From Saccoglossus kowalevskii (taxonomy: Eukaryota; Hemichordata; Enteropneusta; Harrimaniidae): 53,174 bases of DNA. The stretch's first letter is position 1. Each line of letters begins with the position of its first letter. The translations under genes and the position numbers were made by a program. The notes below the pieces were generated by a model. That model was not told the DNA's origin. It did not search any database and saw only the letters and a list, made by a program, of their open reading frames with translations. Location: NCBI RefSeq assembly GCF_000003605.2, contig NW_003155238.1:693688-746861 (forward strand). The letters run 5' to 3'. Below are positions 12,983 through 24,907 of this stretch, piece after piece.

Positions 12983-14224
12983 ACCGTCTCATTGTGGCTT
13001 ACAATGTATATGTTGAAACGTTTCGATAATACGACGTTCACAAGAACTGATGGGGGCGCTTCAAATCAATTTATGGAAACTTTTATGTAAATAAAGTATA
13101 CTGTAAATGTATTAATTAATCGCTAGTTTTTAATTTCACTATTTTCGTGAACATGTAATATTTTACAATAGGACTTTTGTTTCTCTGCCATGTACGACCC
13201 ATTGTACTTTATCAAAACATCTAAATAGTGAAATTAAAATGCAAGTGAAAATAAATATTTTCACAGTTTGTTCACAACGGTGCTAATAATTATGAACATT
13301 TCAGCAATCTCTTTTAAAAAAGCAACATATTTCATCACTTGCTGCGTCAGCAATCTCACATACATTTGAGGGAGGAGGACTCAACTTACTAGTATTAACA
13401 TGGCAACAATTCGAGCAGATTTTCAAACACAATAAGTGGTAAATATGTTCACAGTATCGATGATCACACAGAGAGAAACCGGCTGCCGATCGGTTGAAGC
13501 CACCATGGGTTCAGTTGTTGGCAATCACTCATCACTTAGCGTTAAATACAAACCACCAGGCCGACTCATCAGACAGCACGAGTGGTGTTCGCATGCACGA
13601 ATTTCGTTCACATTGCATGATTAAAACGCGTAGATTGCCGATACGGAATAAATTAAAACGGACGGAGATATTGGATGAAAAGTGCCAGTATTTAATTAAT
13701 TGTTGGAACAATTCTAATTATAAATAACTCGCATAACTTTGATGCCGTGTGGCGTTACAGGGGTATTTCTTTAACTCTGGCAACGATCATAAGGGCATGC
13801 TTTTCCTAATAAAGCTTCTACGGAATAATGTTTTTTAATCTCTGTCGAAAATCAAACGTCTAAAATGCCGCATCCCAGCAAATGGAACCGTGACTAAACG
13901 AAATTAAAGCGTTCTTGATCTTTGACCTCCGGGGGAAAAGGGCGGCTTTACAATAATAGCGTCCTAGCTGGGAACCAAATTGGGTTTTATTCATCACTGT
14001 AACTTTATAGATGATGCCGCCGTCTGATTCTTAAAAAACATGATCGGGCCAGTTCGTTGAAAAGCACATGGCATAAACTTTCTTTACCCTTTATTGACCC
14101 TCTGATTCAACTTGATGAAGGCGAAATGTATCAATCAAGTCCAAATATTGGTTCTACCCCTCACTCTCCCCTCTCAGACGGTGTATTGCCGTGAGAAACT
14201 ACAATGGTAGGACTAGGTCATCTG

Positions 14225-14269
14225 GATATCCTCAGACAACTAAAAAATATTAGTTGTCTGAGGGATATC
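14225..14269. repeat. Long-stem inverted repeat
   Basis: GATATCCTCAGACAACTA (14225-14242) pairs with TAGTTGTCTGAGGGATATC (14251-14269), with one extra base in the right arm and an 8-base A/T loop. It is the longest near-perfect short inverted repeat I saw outside the MITEs. Confidence 0.8.
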
Positions 14270-16168
14270 GCAATACATGGGAATGAGATTAATAATATAA
14301 GAGTGTTACCAAACCTCAAGCATAACAAAGCCAATAAATTGTCAATTTCACTTGACGATCAAATCAAATCTGTTAAATTTTTGTACGTAATCTTTAGATT
14401 AAAGTAGTATTTGAAACCACATCTCATCACAGACAATCGTTTGAATTTTAGCGATTTCACGCGATTTTCGTAAGTTTTGCATAATTAATGACTGCAAATG
14501 AACAATTAAATATAAATAATAAAGTGTGACTAAAATTGATAGCCTTGTTATACAATACCCTGTTCTGTGTCACGATCAAACAATACGATATTGTACCGTC
14601 AAGACCTTGGCACTTCGCCGTTACGAACATTGCTATCAACAATACCCAGAACCATACACTATTATCTACACCTAGGCCTAGAGTACATATCTATATATCG
14701 TGCTAAGTTAAGTGCTCGCCCTGACATTTCAATGATACTCAAAATAAATAGAAAATATATTTAAGTTCTTTTCTATATTTTGTTTCATAATTTTGAAAAC
14801 AAAAGCAGTTTCTGTTTTCTGTTTTCCATGGTATTTATTGATTCCAGTATTTTTATTTTTCAGTTGTATTTGCATACTCAATATGAATAAATCTTATGAT
14901 ACTCGGCGATCCCAACAATGTCTTCATTTTGAAACTTTCTCTAATGCATCAAATGTTCATGTTTAGTCTCTGAGAATAATATATCAGTTTTGGAGTAACG
15001 CGTTGCATCATGGTAAATTAGACGACTGACTTCTAAAGTACACGCATGATTGATTGGTTATTTACATTAAACAATTACAAGGAATTAATTTATGAAATAC
15101 ACTCTAGCTAAATAAGATGTACATTTCCGAGACGAAATCCGATACATATCACCAGGTCATAATTCTAATAACCGTTGATGAAATATACATGATATATTTC
15201 TGTTGGCGGGAAATGAAACATGCTGAAATTAGAACGCAATTATGCAGATTAACCGCCTTTTACCCGTTTGACAATACTCAAGTTGTCAGCCCCTTTCAAG
15301 GTATTTGCCTTCCCTGGGGACGCGTTCGGGGTTCATATGTCACTCTTTGGTCTGACATAAAATGAAAATATGTCCAAAAATATGCACCGAAAAAGTGATA
15401 CCGTAATTGGATGTAAAATATATTCACTTTACTGTCTGATGTTCTGACAATGTATTCACACGATTATTACGTTAATGAATAATACTCAACACAAGAACTG
15501 GTGATGCCCGGGAGTCACGTGCATACCTGAAATATGCAATTACGGTCTAGGTCTAAGAGAGAGATGTTCGTGAAATGTTTGGCTTTCTAATTTGAATATA
15601 GATTTCTGATTGGTGTACTGTTATTTACATAATGCTGATTGGTTGTAATCGGAATAAGACGAATTGTCTCATTGGTCGATGGCCTTCGAATGGCGACCAT
15701 TGTCAAGCGGTCGCTTTCAAACAATTTTATACGACCAAGGGGTTTGCAGCAATATAGTAGCATACTTTATATGGGACAGTGTCGTGGACAGCATGAAATA
15801 CAAATCTCAGGACACCATACCCCACCTGGAAACAGATGAGGTACACCATGTAATGATAACACTATCTGACACACACTACCTCACCTCTGGCCAGTAGGCT
15901 GGATACGAGCGTAGCATGTAGTGCTAATGTCTGGACGTCATCTGGGGTGGCACAGGACAGCACGCAATGTCCGACATACCATATCTCACCCGGGGCAAGT
16001 GGCCTGCGTGCAATACAAATGTTACACACAATGGGGTGTATTTATATAAAGTATTCTCCAATATGTGGAATTGTCGACGAATCTGCACCTGGCATGTCCG
16101 TGCAAAATATTGAGAGGGAGGAACTTCAAACGCAAAATTTGCGGACTTACTGCCTGCCAGTGGTAGGT

Positions 16169-16300
16169 TTAAAGCGCGGTGGTCGCCGCGCAGCGCGTGT
16201 TCGAATTTCATGTAAACAAACAATGTATTCTACACGCTTTGTATACATCGCTATGAGACCCGTATCGAACAGGACGCGGCGCGACGACCACCACTCTTAA
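16169..16300 (-). mobile_element. TTAA-flanked MITE, copy 3, inverted (132 bp)
   Basis: Flanked by TTAA at 16169-16172 and 16297-16300. It reads TTTAAAGCGCGGTGGTCGCC at one end and, in reverse complement, TTAAGAGTGGTGGTCGTCGC at the other. The core AATTTCATGTAAACAAACAA and ACACGCTTTGTATACATCGC is the reverse complement of the other two copies. Base changes at the second end suggest it is older or more decayed. Confidence 0.8.
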
Positions 16301-16531
16301 GGGATATCACATGCTTTCCAAGTTTCAACAGCGGTATCCATCACTCATATTTAATATTTGACATTTCTATCATTTGTTCCATGTCGATATGATGAATGAT
16401 ACGATGCTTTCCGTTGATGTATTGAAATTGGTCAGCCAATTAACAAGATCATTTTACGAACCACTCGAGCCAAACATCCTAGCAGCTAGCTCTCAAAGAG
16501 AACGATGACATCACCATTATCATCAATTATT

Positions 16532-16545
16532 GGATCACGTGATCC
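16532..16545. promoter_or_regulatory. 14-bp palindrome with CACGTG
   Basis: GGATCACGTGATCC is a perfect palindrome containing TCACGTGA, like the one at 22781-22798. Confidence 0.35.
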
Positions 16546-17470
16546 AGGGTAGATCATGGAACTAGCATGTAGCAGTATAGACAATCCGCCAAAATGAATA
16601 AACTAAAAAGTCTCATCAAGTCCATCGTCCGCCTGCACGGTGTTGTTCCGTTCGGACATCAAGTCCGACAGTTTCCGTTTTTTGTTGTTGTTTTTTTTTT
16701 TTTTTTGCTTTTTTTTCAGCTGCTCAAAAATGAATTAATTGAAACCTTAAATACTTCATGTGCCGCCACGTTACGATGGTGAATGAGAAATGTAACCCGG
16801 ATGCAGCTCTACATTTCCAGTATGTTTTATTTTGATGATACATGGGAGTTGGGCAAGGGGGGTTAGCTGGTACAGGTTACAGAAAATAAAAAAGGCATTT
16901 TACGTTTTTACAGGAAATAAAATGAAAGTTCCATTTACAGTAAAAAATTGTTTTTTACACTCTTCAGATAAAGCAAATTCCTAATTACATTTTACATTTT
17001 TATAATATTTTTGATAATTTGTGTTTTAGAATTAAAATTGGAAATTGCATAGGAATTACTACATTTAATTCGGAAAATGCTTTATAGGCTTACAAAATAT
17101 AATATCTTTGTACAAATTACGGACGAATTATATAGCTGATTACATTTTATACCTTGCCCATGTCTTCGAATTTACGTTTTTTATTTATTTAAATTAAGTT
17201 ATTACGAAAAAAAACACAATTAATTACAGCTTACGAAAATACTCCTTGCCGACTCTCTATATGGTTTTACTGGCAGTCTACTACTAGCTTGACAAATTGC
17301 AGTAATCGCACGATTCTCAACACATTTTTATACAACGTTGGCGGCGTCTTCAAACATCTCCGGATTTCTATTAATGCGAACGTGTCGATAATTATCCATT
17401 ATTCAATATACAAAGAATCTAATAGATTATTGACGATTATATTCATCTTTCTAGCAGTGCAAATCTAAAC

Positions 17471-17491
17471 AATAAATAAATAAATAAATAA
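17471..17491. repeat. (AAAT)n microsatellite
   Basis: About five perfect copies of AAAT. Confidence 0.9.
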
Positions 17492-20282
17492 GTTGCATTA
17501 CCGGGATAATGTTGAGGCCGCCCAACAAACATTTGTACCAAAGCGTGTATCCATGGTAACCGTCCAACACTCTAAACGAACTACCACGAACACTGTATCG
17601 GGAGGTAATCAGTTCCATTAACTATGATTACGTTGTTGTGAGAAAAAAAATAAGTTTCTATCGTGATAATTGGCATTTTTCATTTAACCACGTGATCATA
17701 TTAGTAATTTAGGAGGGATTGTACTGTACAACGTAATAAATCCGTACAATTTCAGATGTTCGTCAATTGACTGGATTTGCCGTAAACGACTCCTGTGTTG
17801 TGTGTAAATTGTACTTCTACAATCTTGAGGAAAATAGATTCGTTTTTAGACGTATCGTGGCATGTAAAGCTCAATTCGTTTACCGATAGTTGTCAAACGG
17901 ACCGACTGTAAATCGCATCAGATTCGGTGACTCAAAGAAAACTCATATAATCCGAAATATGGTGGGAAAGGTGAAAAACGCTGCTAGCGGTGTAATCATC
18001 CTCAAATTGTCTGCTCATCGACGTGTAATTGGAGATATTAACTAAACCGTTTTGGGTCAAATTAACGAGAAGAAGAACACTGTATTTAGTTAGTTTCGTC
18101 ACCAGGGTCACGTGTCCAGCTTGCGGTTTCCCTCTTACATGCGTTTCGCGGACACAAGCGTATGCGTGTTGTTTTGGTTGCCACGCTCGTGTAATTATTC
18201 CAAAGTTGATTTTAAACTCGTTTTAGGTTTCGATCAAAAGTTGCATCCGATTCTCAACAAAAAAGACAAAAACAACAAAGAACAACCACAACTTCCAAGA
18301 ATTAAAAAGATTTCATAGATTGGCGAACTATTTTCGATACTGCTTGCGTAAGTGTGAACCGGATCACCTCATAAGCATCACATCGCATGGATGGGTGATA
18401 AATCATCCCGCCAGAAAATAGTCGACGACATCGACGCCTCTGGGCCGTAATTATTGTAGAAAGAAGGTAATTTCAAGAAAAGATGAAAAATTGTAATTAG
18501 TCGTCGCCTACATAGGAATATAAAGCTCGTCGATGATGTTACCGTATTAATATGCATCGTTCCTTTTCCCAGTTGAAATTATTTATACTTTTTTAGGTTA
18601 AAATAAATGTAACTTTTCATTTTTTTTCGCTTTAGATAGAACATGAGGCATTCGTTAAAAGTAATCAGTCGGCGCTCGGGTTCGATAAAAGCGATTTCAT
18701 CCACGTTACCGGTGTCACTGAACGAGCCTAACCGAGTGTAGCTCGGCTCGGCGTCGCGCCCGTCCTTTAATTCTCCTTATTAGCCGTAAGCACTATTAAT
18801 TTCTGATGTTGTTTTATTCGATGCGTTTTATATTTCCATAAAACTTGTGAATACACCTTCGGGTGACATTTATAATTATGAATAGGAACGTTGAATTATG
18901 TTGCATAGCACAATTATTATCATAACTATGCCTTGAGTTGTCTGCTGCGAGCCCCAATAATAATTTCGTTAAATCGCGCTATAATAATGCCATATATCTT
19001 TCTTTCTCGTATAAGTTAAACTGCACCCAATGACATACTTGAATCGTATGCCTGAAAATGCGTCCACGCCGTTCCCAATCCCATCACAAAAGTCACATCG
19101 CACAATTGTTTGTTAATATCACCACAACAGCAAAATCTATTACGGGTGCAAACAGTAATAAGCAACCCGGCGACGTCGCGTGCCATCCGCTAACTTTATA
19201 AGTTGTACAACATCAAAGTTCCCCGTTCGATAAACACCTATCTTATTTTTAAATCTGGTATCGGATTAGGCACCGCCCGCACAATACGATTGCAATCCAT
19301 CTCTGCTAAGTCTTCGACGGGTTTCATTCATTCGGCAGAAAGAATCGATGGCAAATTAGGAGGATTCTGTATGGGTGGATCTTATTCTATCTGATTCTAT
19401 CCCGAATTTCGTGAATTTCGGATCAGATATCAAAGCGCCCTTGTCTCATTTCCTGGCATACATTGACTTGATCCGGGATTACTAGGTGAGCTTTTAGATT
19501 ACTTATTACGCGAATAAAGAGAGTTCTGGTGTCGGATACCTTTGCATCATGTATGCCACTGGTATTCCGTGAGACGTGTTTAGCGACATGGTGAAAAACA
19601 AATAATCCGATATTTAATTGGATGACATTGAATAAGCACGATTCAGACAACACTACTGTTTCAATATTGTGTTTTTCTTGTAGAACACAGAAACAAGTAA
19701 ATAATACCGAAAATTGTAAACCGCCAAGATGACGGGCAAATAACCGAACCAATTGCAATACAGTTTCAATTCTAATCAATTGGTTGAAATGAAAAAAAAT
19801 ATATGATATAGTTGAGAAACGCGGCACATCAATAAAAATAAATAAATAAATGCACATCACTTACACGTATACATAGGTTGTACAATACAAAATAATGTCA
19901 ACAAATTTAGGGTTGCGACTTTTGAAAACAAATACGCAATATAAAAACGAAAAGAACAATCCAACATGTAAAACATCAAAATACTGAGAGCTCTGAAACT
20001 TGTTACCACAATGCTTCAAGTTGAACTGCTAAACTGCAAGTTTTCACACTACAAAGGGAACTCTGTGACCTATAAGTGATCTTATTTTACGGAGTATGAA
20101 ATGCTGTGTGTATTTTTTCCACCAAGTAGGTTTCCAGAATATACAACTTGAAGAAAATGTCACGTTTTTTGACTTCCTGAGGCGACTTAAAATGTCGTTA
20201 CAGTTCGGTTAAATGCTCGCACGAACAGTCGCGACTGCGCGTACCGTAATGGCTACACTGCATGCGTTGCCTTGCCACACTG

Positions 20283-20415
20283 TTAAAGGGCGGCAGTCGT
20301 CGTGCCGCGTCCCGATCGATATGGGACTCATAGCAACGTATACAACGCGTGTAAAATACATTGTTTATTTCCATGAAATTCGAACACGCGCTGCGCGACG
20401 ACCATCTCGCTTTAA
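20283..20415 (+). mobile_element. TTAA-flanked MITE, copy 2 (133 bp)
   Basis: TTAA at 20283-20286 and 20412-20415 bound the element. The left end AAAGGGCGGCAGTCGTCGTG is nearly identical to copy 1, the core ATGGGACTCATAGCAACGTA is shared, and the right end is CGCGACGACCATCTCGCTTT. Same orientation as copy 1 at 1481. Confidence 0.85.
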
Positions 20416-21436
20416 ACGAATCACTGTGCAGAGTGTTGGGAGAAGAATAAAACAATGCCATTATCAAGTTAGTTTTACACTCTGGTTTCCACAGTAAAAG
20501 TCTTTCTTCATAATACGTCGATTTGTTTAGCCACGTTAGATAAGTCATATACTGTCACTGATTTGAGTTCTTACATTGTTATAAATTATGACATTTATAA
20601 ACATTTTATTTAGCCAGTTCCCAGCTTTTGTCACACCGTGTGTCACATTGATTGCTTGCACGGAGTTCGAAAGCGCAACTGAAAGAGAATATATATACGG
20701 ATATATTCCCACCATGCCGTTCGCACCCTCAGCTCAATTGTTTCAATGAACAAAAGTTGAATATCCACTCACCAATAGAATATATTATGAATATTTAAAG
20801 GGAGATTTTCATATCTGTGAGTGTGGTGTCAGTATCACTTAGCACCGCATGTAAATTCAATTATATACCCAAGATGTTTCATTGCGTGGGACGATGAATA
20901 CCTGGTGATCATTCCTTCCGAGTTGAACCATCAATCAGGGAATTGCGAACTAGTCGGCATTAAGAGTTGACTTTATACTATTCAATCGGAGTGTAGACAC
21001 AATATAATGTTATCAATATAATAAATATATGACAGGATTTGAATTAATTTTACTTCGCTTTGCCGCGATTTCTAAGCATTGCGTGCGTTTTAGCAATGAC
21101 GAAGCTCCTGACTATTCAATGAGTAAAATTAATCACCACCGCGGGAAAGGAATTTCTTGAAATAAATAAATGAATTCAACTCACAGAACGCGTTATTCAT
21201 TGTGTCGTGACAGCCAATTTTATTCCCTATACACAGGTTCAATAATTGATAGGATATAATTCTGGAGTCTTTGATATCTCCGATAGGGAGTTAGTTTCTA
21301 TTGATTACATAACAGTCTTGGTGACCGTCGCCGAATTTTAATGCTATATTTGCGTCCACACACAAAACAAAAACTTATTTTTATGAAATTGACAAAACAG
21401 TTTGCACATAATCGTGATCTTCACATCGAGCCAGCG

Positions 21437-21540
21437 GTTGATTTTTGGGGGTTTGAATAGAATCGATTATCGAGTCAACAATTAATTTGGGGGTTTGGAC
21501 TGGATCAATTATCAAGTCAACAGTTGATTTTTGGGTTGGG
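21437..21540. repeat. Tandem repeat, about 42-44 bp, 2.4 copies
   Basis: GTTGATTTTTGGGGGTTTG and ATCGATTATCGAGTCAACA are followed by ATTAATTTGGGGGTTTGG and ATCAATTATCAAGTCAACA, then a partial GTTGATTTTTGGG. The - strand frame over it reads VDLIIDPVQTPK twice with variation. I treat it as a repeat, not a gene. Confidence 0.75.
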
Positions 21541-22169
21541 CAGGAGCAATTAACGCATGAGCGTCGAGTTCCCTTCGATGGTTTCGGGAACGGAGAGGGA
21601 CACACAGGCAAGAATTGTGTGGTCGTTAAAGTAAATGGGCAAACAGAGGCGTTTTATTGATTTTTATTTTTTGAAACGAACTCCTGGGCGAATCTCTTGG
21701 GAAAGAGTGGCGTCCATTACTTCGATCAGGTGTCTTTCGAGCGAAACGAAAAATCATAGCTATATAACGTGTTAAAACTACATTCTGCACGGTAGTATCC
21801 GGTCGTCATAGAAACAACATATTATTAGATATCACAATCTTATTAGGCTAAGCGCGAACTTATTCAACTAGACAAGCGAGCCACAAAATCCGTTTTTCTA
21901 ATTATTTCCATTTTAATTATTTCAATATAGTTATTTCATTAATACACTAGAAATATAATTTGATTTCTAAAACAAAACTTAAATTTGTGATGTTGATTTG
22001 TGTCATAAAATTCAAAATAGATTTTTCCACGACATACCCCCCCCCCCTCGTAGGACGAGTACGTGATACGTTATACAAACTGCATTGCATTGTGGGATAA
22101 ATATAGTTGTAGCCTACTGTATGTGACGTTTCTTTCTAATCAAATTGTACTGTTATCAGTACACGCAAC

Positions 22170-22264
22170 AGCAATATTCCCACAAAACGAGTTAGGTGAT
22201 AGGTCATAGCAATATTGCCACAAATGAGTTAGGTCATAGGTCACAGCAATATTCCTACAAAACG
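22170..22264. repeat. Tandem repeat, 37-38 bp, about 2.5 copies
   Basis: AGCAATATTCCCACAAAACG, GAGTTAGGTGATAGGTCAT repeat at 22170, 22208 and 22245 with small changes. Confidence 0.8.
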
Positions 22265-22780
22265 AATACATTTTCATGTCATGGCAGACATAAAAGCATA
22301 AAAGGGTCATGTTTTTTCCGCTTGTTTTCTTTTCCCAACTACTTAAATTGGCAATAAATCAAGTTCAGAAACGAATTAAATGTGCTTTAATTTGTCCATT
22401 AAACGTTCTGTGTGGAGACGTCGAATTCAATTTAGCATTCAGTCAGATTTGAGTTTCTTAATGGAATGCGAGTTGCGAGCGATCCTGCGCGTCCGAGTGG
22501 AATATATCATGTTTAGTCACGTGATTTGGCGATTCTTGTCAATTACAAAAGTCGACAATTGAACGCAAGTATATTACAGGTTTCTCAATATAAACTCAGA
22601 TCCTTATCTACGGAATTATGTGAATCAGAGCGCGGTTTTCACGACCCCGCGATGTGCCTAACGTCAGATCTAAAATAATGAAGCATACCCGACCCCAGAA
22701 TTGATGCGAATAATTAATATTCATCATTATTACTAATAAGATATGTTAATTAGCAGCACCATTGATTTACGTCCCAACAC

Positions 22781-22798
22781 GCACATCACGTGATGTGC
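22781..22798. promoter_or_regulatory. 18-bp perfect palindrome centred on CACGTG
   Basis: GCACATCACGTGATGTGC is its own reverse complement. It contains TCACGTGA, the extended palindromic E-box recognised by some bHLH-ZIP factors of the MiT/TFE type. Confidence 0.4.
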
Positions 22799-24141
22799 AC
22801 TTAGGGCGTCCTTGAGCCAGCCCTGACAAATAACATATATCATCACTAGTATTTAAATTAATTTAATTTCTCACTTTTTCATCTATAACTCTGCTCTTTG
22901 TAGTGTTCATTTCGGTTGTTGTTTTTATCTAACACATCAATTTCAGGGAAGTCCAAATAATTTCATTTCCGATGCCAGTATATCTTATTCCAGTCATTAT
23001 TACAATATACAAACTTGATCTATATCGGGTTTCGTTAATGAAATTGACAAACAATGTATGAAGTATGTCGCACATTTCTATATTATCAGGGTTTTTTTCT
23101 TGTTGTACACACTATGGGGTGCTTATTTTACATTTCCAGACAAAAGTGTTGTTTCATGTCAATTTGAAATCGATAGGGTGAATATGTGAATCGTTTAGAT
23201 TCCCCCTTCCCGAGATAACATCGTTATGTATTGTTACATTAACGTTAAAAACACATCACATCACAATAGTTGACAATGTTGAATAACACCGCTTCATAGT
23301 AAAAAAAAAAAACCCGTCTGCAACAATTTAATTCGTATACATGATTTATATCCTAATGGCATACTCCTTGTCGTATTCAATATATAACACTTTTATTAAT
23401 TTGTCTGATGTTCATCCATTCAGAGGTATATTTCCCAAAGCCAAACGGATGTCTTCGTGTGCGTATATGCAGTAATGTCATCCATTCACAAGTCTCTATT
23501 TCAATATTTCCATCTCAGAAGGCGATCTATCATTCGAAACGCACAAAGGACCATTTCTGTCGTATGAAATAGTTTCTATTTTACCTAACTGTGCACAGCA
23601 ATGTAATGATGTATCAGATGATATTACAACAACCAAACATGATTAAAGATCCTTTCCTCCCGGCGAGGAAAACTTATATAATATTCGTTCGTTATTAAAA
23701 AAAAAATTCACCTTTTTAACATTTCATGTGAAGCTGATTTTCAACAAAATCCTATCCTTGGATGGGTGGACTATGTTTTTCTGGTCACGTTCACGTATTG
23801 GTCTTTTTTTTTGTGGCCAAGAAATGATAAAACACAAAACGCGGAGATTTAAATTTTCCAATATAATATTCAACATATATATATATTTCCATAAGTGAAT
23901 ATCCACGATTTGCAAGACTACTGACTATATGTTTTTTTAAATACAGTCAATTTGATGATGTAATTTGCTATATGAAAACTACGTTTTGCAATTGGTGTTT
24001 TCCGAAACTATTCGTATCATATCAATGCATTTTCAACCAATTTATGTAAATGTCATTGGCAGGGAGAGTAACAATCGAATCCAATCCTTGCAGGCCATAC
24101 TGGTGTAGATACTCGCACCAGTCATGTGACACTGAAACCGG

Positions 24142-24276
24142 CAGTGGCGGATCCAGGGGGGCCATGCCCCCCCCAAATGCATGACGATTTATATCATCTG
24201 GATTACGCATAGCTCCGTATATTTTTAGCGAAGCTTGGACCCCCCACCCCAAATCATTTTGCTGGATCCGCCAGTT
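24142..24276. mobile_element. hAT-type MITE (135 bp) with 8-bp target duplication
   Basis: Flanked by an exact direct repeat GAAACCGG at 24134-24141 and 24277-24284. Terminal inverted repeats are CAGTGGCGGATCCAG on the left and, in reverse complement, AACTGGCGGATCCAG on the right (13 of 15 match). Subterminal G and C runs (GGGGGGCC, CCCCCCCC, CCCCCCACCCC) follow each end. The 8-bp duplication and CAGTGGCGG-type end are typical of hAT superfamily non-autonomous elements in animals. No coding capacity. Confidence 0.88.
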
Positions 24277-24284
24277 GAAACCGG

Positions 24285-24907
24285 GACCGCCTAATTGACG
24301 CTAGGATTGAAATGGTGTAAATGATTCACAAAAATCAATATAAACTAAAATTGACATACAATATTTATATGACATAGCGTGTTTGTTTGTTTGTTACTTA
24401 TGTTACTATTCCACCTCTCAGGTTGCTGGAAACATTGGGCACAACGGGACTCCATGAATCATTCTTTAAAATGAACTGTGTGCCTAGAAGGCAAATAAAA
24501 TAGACGATATAATCACACATGATTACATTTTGACACTTCATTTGGTTGAAGAGAAACAGCAGCGAGTCATAATGAAATATATTCCTTTTGTAAACTGCCG
24601 CATTGATTAATCTCATTCAGTCGGGCGGAATGTTTTCTTAATTCCCAGTGTAATAGCAAAAGATAACATTTGATGTTATGACACATCTAAACCCAACAAA
24701 CAATCGCAGTCTATTTTAACTGATTATTATGTTTCGTGCAATACATTCTGACTGCCACTTCGGCGGTTTGGCACCTGACATTGTTGATATTCTAAGAACT
24801 GACTGACACCTTTTGAGGCGCATCTTGTGATCTCCCGTCATCTCCCTGCGTCATCGTCCTGACATTCATACACGGCTCGCAAATTGGTGAAATGGGGATG
24901 TGGGTCG
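24285..24907. other. Non-coding stretch
   Basis: Between the hAT MITE and the 28-bp array. Nothing recognised apart from a few copies of GTTT near 24380. Confidence 0.6.

Larger units (their letters stand above)
10425..16168. other. Non-coding stretch
   Basis: No gene recognised. It contains the TTTG tract, a small ACGGGGCCCCGT palindrome at 12551-12562, the inverted repeat at 14225-14269 and a CACGTG at 15516-15521. The part from 15770 to the MITE at 16169 is less AT-rich and has loosely similar GGACAGCAYG-type phrases at about 15787 and 15955, possibly an old repeat. Confidence 0.55.
16301..20282. other. Non-coding stretch between two MITE copies
   Basis: No gene recognised. CACGTG at 16536, 17689 and 18109; AAAT microsatellite at 17471. 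The 145-codon - strand frame at 19423-19860 shows no known domain. Confidence 0.6.
20416..24133. other. Non-coding stretch
   Basis: Holds two small tandem repeats (21437, 22170), a C11 run and CACGTG at 22518 and 22787. No gene recognised. Confidence 0.6.

Noticed and set aside
19423-19860. 145-codon - strand frame
   Set aside because: No recognised domain; starts in an AAAT-rich tract.
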